A stretch of 5,729 bases of DNA from Oscillospiraceae bacterium (GTDB lineage: Bacteria; Bacillota; Clostridia; Oscillospirales; CAG-272), in NCBI GenBank assembly GCA_015063655.1, contig SVTU01000086.1:1-5729 (forward strand), read 5' to 3'. The translations under genes and the position numbers were made by a program. Position 1 is the first letter of the stretch; each line of letters begins with the position of its first letter. Positions 1 to 4,632 of the stretch are shown piece by piece. The notes under the pieces were generated by a model, which was not told where the DNA came from, did no database searches, and saw only the letters and a program-made list of their open reading frames with translations.

Positions 1-194
1 CGCCGTCCCGTAAAGCGTTGTATCACGCTCAGCACAAGGCGAAGATTGCCATAGATCAGCTCCTGCCTTGCCGCCTCTCGCTGTGCCTTTGTGCCCGTCT
101 TGGAAAGCACCAGCAGTCTCTTCTTTTCTTCATCCGTCAGGGTTTTGAGCGAAGCGGTGTTGACACCGCATATTTCTACCTTATTATAATACAT
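1..194 (-). CDS. sigG: RNA polymerase sporulation sigma factor SigG, N-terminal part (runs off the left edge)
   Basis: This is the start of the late forespore sigma factor, which directs RNA polymerase to forespore genes after engulfment. The minus strand is open from ATG at 194 to the window edge, giving about 65 codons. The product begins MYYNKVEICGVNTASLKTL and contains GNLRLVLSVIQRF at about residues 49-61. The KVEICGVNT opening is characteristic of SigG. The NLRLV-SVIQRF segment is the beginning of sigma region 2, used for core binding. The C-terminal regions 2.4, 3 and 4 lie outside the window, so integrity beyond residue 65 cannot be judged. The start is supported by GGGAG at 206-202, 7 nt upstream, which is buried in a hairpin. 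The gene follows the ABC transporter operon on the same strand. In B. subtilis and many relatives sigG instead follows sigE. SigF is the nearest alternative, but the N-terminus fits SigG better. Confidence 0.92.
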   Translation of the reverse strand, partial: MYYNKVEICGVNTASLKTLTDEEKKRLLVLSKTGTKAQREAARQELIYGNLRLVLSVIQRFTGR

Positions 195-197
195 AAG

Positions 198-231
198 AAT
201 ACTCCCAACATCCTGTGATGTTGGGAGTATT
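198..231 (-). promoter_or_regulatory. Perfect hairpin enclosing the sigG Shine-Dalgarno sequence
   Basis: Positions 198-212 pair without mismatch with 217-231, giving a 15-bp stem (6 G-C, 9 A-T pairs) and a 4-nt loop at 213-216. In the minus-strand transcript the 3' arm carries GGGAG (206-202), the only visible ribosome site for the sigG ATG at 194. It is completely paired to CTCCC at 227-223. Only four bases separate the stem from the initiation codon. No U-rich run follows on either strand, which argues against a simple intrinsic terminator, although weak termination cannot be excluded. From memory, the B. subtilis sigG leader also has mRNA secondary structure that dampens translation, so the same logic may apply here. 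Confidence 0.85.
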
Positions 232-256
232 GACCGCTTGGCGGCCCTGTTATTCA
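225..256 (-). promoter_or_regulatory. Candidate sigma-F/sigma-G type promoter of sigG (weak)
   Basis: On the minus strand TGAATA (256-251) overlaps the stop codon of the ATPase gene and matches the B. subtilis sigma-G -35 consensus. After 19 nt comes AATACTC (231-225), a 5 of 7 match to CATACTA. The spacing is one or two bases longer than usual. The -10 lies in the 5' arm of the hairpin, so a start about 7 nt downstream (near 218) would give a leader of about 24 nt. The short motif, the imperfect -10 and the long spacer keep this tentative. Autoregulated sigG promoters are known in the family. Confidence 0.28.
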
Positions 257-861
257 TTTGTGCCGTTGGCACTTTTTTCCGCAAGCAGGATGCTGTGCGG
301 AGCGGGCAATAAGCGGTACACTCGGTCGGCATAGGCAAGCTCAGCCTCGTCATGCGTAACCAGCACCACCGTTCTGCCCCGTGCCGTATCAAACACCGTT
401 TCGGCCACGGTACGCTTGGTATCGGGGTCTAAGCCCCGAAACGGCTCATCGAGCAGCAACAGCGTGGACTCAGCCGCCAGCGCACGGGCGATCGTCACGC
501 GCTGCTGCATACCGCCCGACAGCTCGTCGGGATAGCGGTCAACGTCCTCGGCTAAGCCGAGCGCACCGAGAAGGGCGCATGCTCTTGCCTCGTCACAGCC
601 CACCAGCATCACGTTTTGCTTAGCGGACAAATGCGGAAACAGCCTCGGCTCCTGAAACACGTACGATATCTTGGTATGGTCGCTTTCCACCTTGCCGTGC
701 GTCGGCTTGATCAGTCCGCACAGAAGGCGCAAAATCGAGGTTTTGCCCACACCCGAGCCACCCACAAGGGCGCTCACACACCCCTCCTCAAAGGAACAGG
801 TAAGGCTGTCAAGCACAGTCTTTCCATCAAAGGAAAGCGACACGTTATTCAACCGCAGCAC
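250..861 (-). CDS. ABC transporter ATP-binding protein, NitT/TauT (SsuB/TauB-like) type
   Basis: This is the cytoplasmic ATPase that powers the importer encoded with the two upstream genes. All nucleotide-binding motifs are present in its 203 residues: Walker A GGSGVGKTS at 34-42, Q-loop Gln70 in VFQEPRLFPHLS, signature LSGGM at 114-118, Walker B LLLLDE at 134-139, D-loop GLDP at 143-146 and switch His170 in VTHDE. The VFQEPRL segment is typical of the SsuB/TauB/NrtD group. The protein is shorter than the roughly 250 residues of many relatives and has little beyond the core fold. The start codon is GTG at 861. It is chosen because GGGGGTGA lies 6 nt upstream and there is no nearby in-frame ATG. 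The gene overlaps the permease gene by 17 nt, implying translational coupling. The transported substrate cannot be read from this subunit. Confidence 0.93.
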   Translation of the reverse strand: MLRLNNVSLSFDGKTVLDSLTCSFEEGCVSALVGGSGVGKTSILRLLCGLIKPTHGKVESDHTKISYVFQEPRLFPHLSAKQNVMLVGCDEARACALLGALGLAEDVDRYPDELSGGMQQRVTIARALAAESTLLLLDEPFRGLDPDTKRTVAETVFDTARGRTVVLVTHDEAELAYADRVYRLLPAPHSILLAEKSANGTNE

Positions 862-1633
862 GTGCGCTCACCCCCTTCCCCTTTCGGTTGCTAAAGCCTC
901 GCAAAAGCCAAGACAGCAGAGCCTCCAGCAGAACAGAGAGCAAAATGATCGCCAGTGTCCAGGCAAACAGCTCCTCGGTCATCATGTAGGTCTTGGCAAA
1001 ATACAGCTCGGTTCCGATCGCCGTTTTCGGTGTGCAAAGCACCTCGGCGGCAATGCCCGCCTTCCACGCCATACCCACGGCCGAACGGCTGGCCGTTGCC
1101 ACGTAGGGCATGACAGAGGGCAGATACAGCACCCGCAGCCGCTTGCCAAAGGAAAAGCGGTATACCTTGGTTACCTCCCAAAGCTCTCGGTCAACGGCCT
1201 CAATACCGCCCGACACGCTGGCCCACATCACGGGAAGCACGATCAGCACCGTGATCAGCACGGGCAAGGCATCCCGTTGCATCCAAATAAGAGCCAGAAT
1301 AATAAAGGAAGCGATGGGCGTGGCCTTCACGGCGGTCATCAACGGCGACACCAACGCACGCAATACACCCGAAACCGAGGTCAAGATCCCCAAAACTGCA
1401 CCGAGGACCGCCCCAAGCAGAATGCCTCGCAGCACACGCCACAGCGACGACAGCGCCGTCACCCAAAAGGCACCCGTCAAGGACAGCCTGCCAAGGGTCT
1501 TGACCGTCACGAGGGGATCGGGGAGCAAAAACGTATTGTTCACACGCCACGAAAGCAAGAGCCACACACACACCCAAAAGCCAACAGACAACAGCAGCTT
1601 AGCGGCTCGCCACCACCACGCGTTGGTCTTCAT
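845..1633 (-). CDS. ABC transporter permease, NitT/TauT (SsuC/TauC-like) type
   Basis: This 262-residue inner-membrane protein would form the translocation channel, probably as a homodimer. It fits the BPD_transp_1 fold. A hydrophobic segment lies at about 11-29, followed by further segments near 68-90, 93-116, 124-143, 178-198 and 225-246. The cytoplasmic coupling (EAA-like) loop is ELWEVTKVYRFSFGKRLRVLY followed by LPSVMPYV, about residues 150-178. It keeps the conserved Gly163 and the LP..MP pattern, and docks onto the Q-loop region of the ATPase. ATG at 1633 is preceded by AAGGAG 7 nt upstream. The gene is 16 nt downstream of the binding-protein gene and overlaps the ATPase gene, so the three are co-transcribed. 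Nothing in the sequence discriminates among sulfonate, nitrate, pyrimidine or other substrates of this family. Confidence 0.93.
   Translation of the reverse strand: MKTNAWWWRAAKLLLSVGFWVCVWLLLSWRVNNTFLLPDPLVTVKTLGRLSLTGAFWVTALSSLWRVLRGILLGAVLGAVLGILTSVSGVLRALVSPLMTAVKATPIASFIILALIWMQRDALPVLITVLIVLPVMWASVSGGIEAVDRELWEVTKVYRFSFGKRLRVLYLPSVMPYVATASRSAVGMAWKAGIAAEVLCTPKTAIGTELYFAKTYMMTEELFAWTLAIILLSVLLEALLSWLLRGFSNRKGKGVSARAAVE
868..875 (-). promoter_or_regulatory. Ribosome binding site that fixes the GTG start of the ATPase gene
   Basis: On the minus strand GGGGGTGA matches the ideal GGAGGTGA at 7 of 8 positions and ends 6 nt before GTG at 861. It lies inside the last codons of the permease gene, so ribosomes finishing the permease would pass over or next to it. 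Confidence 0.7.
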
Positions 1634-1649
1634 ACACGGTCTCCTTGGG

Positions 1650-2663
1650 TTATCTTACGTAATAGAAGGCATCGTCGGGTACAGCCAATATAGACTTGGG
1701 GTCAGCCTCATAGAATTTCTCATAGCAGACCTTCATGGCTGTCTTCATGGCCTCGCCCTCAATAAAGCAAAGGTTGCAATTGGGCAGCGCATTCTTGGCC
1801 ACGCCTGCCGAAGGCAGGAGCTTGGCATCCACGATCATGGCGATCGCCTCGTCTGACATGCTCTTCACCGTCTCCACCGAGCGCTTGTAGTCGTCAAGGA
1901 AGCGGGACAGCTCCACAGGGTGCGCATCGGCAAAGGCCTTGTTCACCACAAGACAGCCCTGCGCCAGCGTATTCTCGCCGTACTTCTCTTCCCATGCGGC
2001 CGTCATGTCCAGAGCCACCGATACGCTTGCATTCTTCGTGCAGACCACCGTCACCTTGGGCTCGGGCAGAACGGCAAGCTTGGCGTTACCCGAGGCAACG
2101 GCCGTAGCCAGCTCGTCGGGCGAAGGGTAAGAGGTGGCGTCTACCGTTACGTTTGCCACGCCGTAGGCATCGACCAATGCCTTGGTGATGTATTCGGGGT
2201 TCGAGCCTGCCCCAGGCACGTAAACCGTCTTGTTCGCCAGTGAGGAGATATCCGTTACGGTCTCTCCGTTGGCGAGCAGATACAGAACGCCCAGCGTGTT
2301 GACAGCCAACAGGCGGATCTTATCGGGGTTTGCCTTATAAAGCTTGGCCGCCACGTTGGTGGGCAATGCGGCAATATCCGCCTCGCCCGACACGATCGTA
2401 CCCGTCACCTTGTCGGCGGCTGTCTGGATCTCGATCTCGTAGCTCATCTCGTTATCCGAGGCGATCAGGGCAGCCGCACCAAGGGCGGTCGTGCCGTTGA
2501 GAAGCTGAATGCGAATGGGCAGATCGGTATCGGGGGTCGGGACGGGGTCGCCGCCTCCCGGGGTCGTCTCCTCGTCACCCGGCTTCTCCGAGCAGGATGC
2601 CAAGGGCAGTGCCAGCAGCAGCAAGGCCAAAAGGCAAGCTAACAGTTTGATGACAGTTTTCAT
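1650..2663 (-). CDS. ABC transporter substrate-binding lipoprotein, NitT/TauT-like (substrate unknown)
   Basis: This 337-residue protein would capture the ligand outside the cell and deliver it to the permease. Residues 1-23 are a lipoprotein signal: Lys2 and Lys6, a Leu/Ala-rich core, then lipobox LASC with the lipidated Cys24. Residues 25-47 form a Gly/Pro/Thr/Glu-rich linker typical of Gram-positive lipoproteins. The mature domain starts near IRIQLLNGTTALGAA and contains a GEADIAALPTNVAAKLY block (about 93-109) and AVLPEPKVT (about 198-206). It ends in a PNCN...DPKSI...PDDAFYY region. This pattern belongs to a group of clostridial binding proteins in the SsuA/TauA/NMT1-like superfamily, recognised from memory. 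Their ligand is, as far as I know, not established. An AGAGG ribosome site lies 9 nt before ATG 2663. A thiamine-precursor role is possible for the fold, but no TPP riboswitch is visible upstream. Confidence 0.88.
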   Translation of the reverse strand: MKTVIKLLACLLALLLLALPLASCSEKPGDEETTPGGGDPVPTPDTDLPIRIQLLNGTTALGAAALIASDNEMSYEIEIQTAADKVTGTIVSGEADIAALPTNVAAKLYKANPDKIRLLAVNTLGVLYLLANGETVTDISSLANKTVYVPGAGSNPEYITKALVDAYGVANVTVDATSYPSPDELATAVASGNAKLAVLPEPKVTVVCTKNASVSVALDMTAAWEEKYGENTLAQGCLVVNKAFADAHPVELSRFLDDYKRSVETVKSMSDEAIAMIVDAKLLPSAGVAKNALPNCNLCFIEGEAMKTAMKVCYEKFYEADPKSILAVPDDAFYYVR

Positions 2664-2701
2664 GATTGGTTTCCTCTTTTCTTTGTATCTGATATATGAG
2701 A

Positions 2702-2720
2702 GATGCCGTCAAACGGCATC
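2702..2720 (-). other. Intercistronic hairpin at the regulator stop codon
   Basis: GATGCCGT (2702-2709) and ACGGCATC (2713-2720) form a perfect 8-bp stem with a 3-nt loop that spans the TGA stop of the regulator gene. The next gene begins about 40 nt later in the same direction. No U-run follows on the minus strand, so this is at most a weak terminator. It could instead protect or process the mRNA so that the transporter genes accumulate to a different level than the regulator. Confidence 0.5.
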
Positions 2721-3398
2721 GTTCCCTCCGAAATATTTGGCCGTCATGCCCTCTCTGTCAAGCAGGGTCACGGTCTTATCCTTCTTTTGGATAAAGCCCT
2801 CCGCCTCCAGGCGGTCAAAGGCACGGTAGAGCGAGGCACGCCCAATATCCAGGCTTTCCGCCAAGGCCGACAGCGACACGGGGCTGACGTACGTGCCGTC
2901 CTGCTCGTTCTCGCACAGAAACAGCGACAGCCTGCGCTCCGCACTGCCTGCCGTAAAGGTGGCGATCTTGCGATTGAGATACGTCACTCTGCCCGCCATC
3001 ATGCGCAAAAAGGCTTCGGTTGCGGCAGGCTCGCCAAGGATCAGTCGGCGCATGGCCTCGGGGTCGGGAAACGCCACCGAGCAGGACGCCTGCGCCTCGA
3101 TCTGCGTGTGAATATCCCGCTCGGAGCAGAACAGCGTAGCGATACCGAACAGCTCTCCGCTCCGCACCGTGCGCAAAAGCACCTGCTTTTCTCCCTCCGC
3201 CACCGAAATGGTAGCTCTGCCATGGATCAAAATGCCCACGCATAGCGGTCGCCCCTCTGCCGAGCAGATCGTCTCGCCCGCCTCGGCCGAGACAAGCGTC
3301 AAGCTCTCCGCTGAAAGATATCTGTCCACCGTTTGCGCATCCACCGCCCCAAGCAAGGGGTGCGAGGACAGAGCGGGGCAAAGAGAAAATAACGACAT
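2709..3398 (-). CDS. Crp/Fnr-family transcriptional regulator
   Basis: This 229-residue DNA-binding regulator has the Crp layout. An N-terminal beta-roll effector domain spans about 15-125, with HGRATISVAEGE at 59-70 and GELFGIATLF at 81-90. A dimerisation helix follows at about 126-150, then a C-terminal winged helix with SLSALAESLDIGRASLYRAF at 175-194. In the cassette that binds cyclic nucleotide in Crp, the Arg-Ser pair appears here as Arg94-Asp95. The cysteines (7, 45, 53, 91, 106, 162) do not form the Fnr iron-sulfur pattern, so the effector is unknown. In the recognition helix Arg187 and Arg192 align with Crp Arg180 and Arg185, but Ala188 replaces Glu181. ATG 3398 has AGGAG 7 nt upstream. 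It is the first gene of the transporter operon, and a palindrome over its promoter suggests autoregulation. Confidence 0.9.
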   Translation of the reverse strand: MSLFSLCPALSSHPLLGAVDAQTVDRYLSAESLTLVSAEAGETICSAEGRPLCVGILIHGRATISVAEGEKQVLLRTVRSGELFGIATLFCSERDIHTQIEAQASCSVAFPDPEAMRRLILGEPAATEAFLRMMAGRVTYLNRKIATFTAGSAERRLSLFLCENEQDGTYVSPVSLSALAESLDIGRASLYRAFDRLEAEGFIQKKDKTVTLLDREGMTAKYFGGNDAV

Positions 3399-3417
3399 GG
3401 CCGTCTCCTTTTTTTCT

Positions 3418-3441
3418 AAACTGTCTCATATGAGACAGTTT
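3418..3441. promoter_or_regulatory. Perfect 24-bp palindromic operator, Crp-family geometry
   Basis: The sequence AAACTGTCTCAT at 3418-3429 is followed immediately by its exact reverse complement at 3430-3441. The core TGTCT-N6-AGACA (3422-3437) has the same 5-6-5 spacing as the Crp site TGTGA-N6-TCACA, with altered third and outer positions. It begins just downstream of the -10 hexamer of the minus-strand promoter and covers about -5 to +19, a position expected for repression rather than activation. The adjacent Crp/Fnr gene is the obvious candidate binder. No T-run follows on either strand, so a terminator is unlikely. Confidence 0.8.
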
Positions 3442-3442
3442 G

Positions 3443-3471
3443 ATTATAGCATACACTGTCCTGTCTGTCAA
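3443..3471 (-). promoter_or_regulatory. Strong sigma-A promoter of the regulator-transporter operon
   Basis: On the minus strand TTGACA (3471-3466) and TATAAT (3448-3443) are both perfect consensus hexamers, with a 17-nt spacer and an extended -10 TGC just before TATAAT. The predicted start is near 3436, inside the palindrome, giving a leader of about 38 nt to the ATG at 3398. Unrepressed, this should be a very active housekeeping promoter. Confidence 0.88.
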
Positions 3472-3487
3472 TATGCTTTTGCTGTGA

Positions 3488-3512
3488 AATTGTTAAAAAA
3501 CTGTTAACAATT
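3488..3512. promoter_or_regulatory. Inverted repeat between the divergent promoters, Rex-like half-sites
   Basis: AATTGTTAA (3488-3496) and TTAACAATT (3504-3512) are perfect 9-bp inverted arms around a 7-nt spacer. The half-sites TTGTTAA and TTAACAA equal those of the clostridial Rex (NADH/NAD sensor) consensus TTGTTAA-N4-TTAACAA, but the spacing here is 7 instead of 4. The centre lies near -64 of the minus promoter and near -59 of the plus promoter, where an upstream activator could serve both. The binder is not known. Confidence 0.45.
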
Positions 3513-3523
3513 CGTATAGCTCC

Positions 3524-3552
3524 TTTCAATCTGTCCCCAAACTCGGTATAAT
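3524..3552 (+). promoter_or_regulatory. Promoter of the galE-galM operon
   Basis: TATAAT at 3547-3552 is a perfect -10 hexamer. At 17 nt spacing the -35 is TTTCAA (3524-3529), only 3 of 6 to consensus, so the promoter may need an activator or be weak. The predicted start is near 3559, leaving a leader of about 46 nt. I saw no cre-type catabolite site by eye. Confidence 0.6.
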
Positions 3553-3604
3553 AATAAGTTGAAAGAATACCTCTATATCGAGGATCGAGAAAGGATAACG
3601 TATT

Positions 3605-4621
3605 ATGGCAATTTTGATTACGGGTGGTGCAGGCTACATCGGCTCTCACACCATGGTTGAGCTTCTGAATGCGGGTAAGGAGGTTGTTTGCGTAGACAAC
3701 TTCAGCAACAGCAAGCCCGTTTCCCTTGAGCGTGTGAAGAAGATCACGGGAAAGGACTTTAAGAGCTACGAGGTAGACCTATTGGACCGTGAAGGACTGG
3801 AAAAGGTCTTCATGGAGAACGACATCGACAGCTGTATCCACTTTGCGGGCCTCAAGGCCGTTGGCGAGTCGGTGGAAAAGCCCCTGCTCTATTATCATAA
3901 CAATCTCACGGGCACCTTCGTTCTGTGCGAGCTTCTTGCAAAGTACGGCGCAAAGCGCATCGTGTTCAGCTCCTCTGCCACCGTATACGGCAAGCCCGAA
4001 AGCGTGCCGATCAGTGAGGACTTCCCCCTCTCCACCACCAACCCCTACGGCGAGACTAAGCTGATGATTGAGCGCATTCTCAAGGATCTATACGTTTCCG
4101 ACAAGGAATGGAGCGTGTCCATTCTGCGTTATTTCAATCCCATCGGCGCACACAAGAGCGGTATGATCGGCGAGGACCCCAAGGGGATTCCGAACAACCT
4201 GCTTCCCTACGTGGCTCAGGTGGCAACGGGCAAGCGTGAGTGCCTCTCCGTATTCGGCAACGACTACAACACCCATGACGGCACGGGCGTGCGTGACTAT
4301 ATCCACGTGGTAGACCTTGCCAGAGCGCATCTGTGCGCCATCAACCGTGCCGAAACGCTGACGGGCGTGGAGTATTTCAATATCGGTACGGGCGTGGGCT
4401 ACTCGGTGCTGGACATCGTGAAGGCATACGAAAAGGCAACGGGTGTCAAGATCAATTACAAGATCGCCCCCAGACGCCCCGGCGATATCGACGAATGCTA
4501 CGCCAACCCCGAAAAGGCAGCGAAGCTCCTTGGCTGGAAGGCCGAATTCAACATTGAGGACATGTGCCGTGACTCGTACCGTTGGCAGTCCAATAACCCC
4601 AACGGCTACGGTGACGATTAA
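3605..4621 (+). CDS. galE: UDP-glucose 4-epimerase
   Basis: This cytoplasmic enzyme interconverts UDP-glucose and UDP-galactose with tightly bound NAD, as the last step of the Leloir pathway and as a source of UDP-galactose for surface glycans. Its 338 residues equal the length of E. coli GalE. The Rossmann motif GGAGYIG lies at 7-13 and acidic Asp31 in VDNFSNS binds NAD. The catalytic set is FSSSATVYG (121-129) with Ser123/124, and the Y-x3-K pair Tyr148/Lys152 in NPYGETK. Also diagnostic are RYFNPIGAH (175-183), GVRDYIHVVDLA (228-239) and APRRPGDIDECYA (288-300). Cys298 aligns with E. coli Tyr299 and with the human Cys that allows N-acetylated substrates, so dual specificity is plausible. 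AAAGGA lies 9 nt before ATG 3605. The galM gene follows after 11 nt, and galK/galT are not in this window. Confidence 0.97.
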   Translation: MAILITGGAGYIGSHTMVELLNAGKEVVCVDNFSNSKPVSLERVKKITGKDFKSYEVDLLDREGLEKVFMENDIDSCIHFAGLKAVGESVEKPLLYYHNNLTGTFVLCELLAKYGAKRIVFSSSATVYGKPESVPISEDFPLSTTNPYGETKLMIERILKDLYVSDKEWSVSILRYFNPIGAHKSGMIGEDPKGIPNNLLPYVAQVATGKRECLSVFGNDYNTHDGTGVRDYIHVVDLARAHLCAINRAETLTGVEYFNIGTGVGYSVLDIVKAYEKATGVKINYKIAPRRPGDIDECYANPEKAAKLLGWKAEFNIEDMCRDSYRWQSNNPNGYGDD

Positions 4622-4632
4622 CGGAGGACACC

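Noticed and set aside
18..218. Plus-strand open frame over the left edge
   Set aside because: The minus strand here encodes the recognisable SigG N-terminus. The plus frame has no family signature and ends in the hairpin.
198..231. Classical rho-independent terminator of the transporter operon
   Set aside because: The stem is strong enough, but no run of U follows on either strand. The minus strand goes straight into the sigG start codon, so a translation-control role fits better; partial termination is not excluded.
671..1693. Long open frame (340 codons) on the plus strand across the permease and ATPase genes
   Set aside because: It lies opposite two genes with complete family motifs. Its product is rich in His, Arg, Gln and Pro with no recognisable domain, as expected of an antisense frame in GC-rich coding DNA.
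3484..3514. Resemblance of TGTGAAATTGTTA...ACAATTC to the E. coli lac operator region
   Set aside because: The spacing differs by four bases and there is no LacI-type gene nearby. The similarity is in AT-rich half-sites and is probably chance; also no sign of vector sequence.
3399..3604. TPP or other riboswitch in the divergent intergenic region
   Set aside because: I looked for conserved THI-box and similar cores because the binding protein is NMT1-like, but the leaders are only about 40-46 nt and show only the palindromes described.
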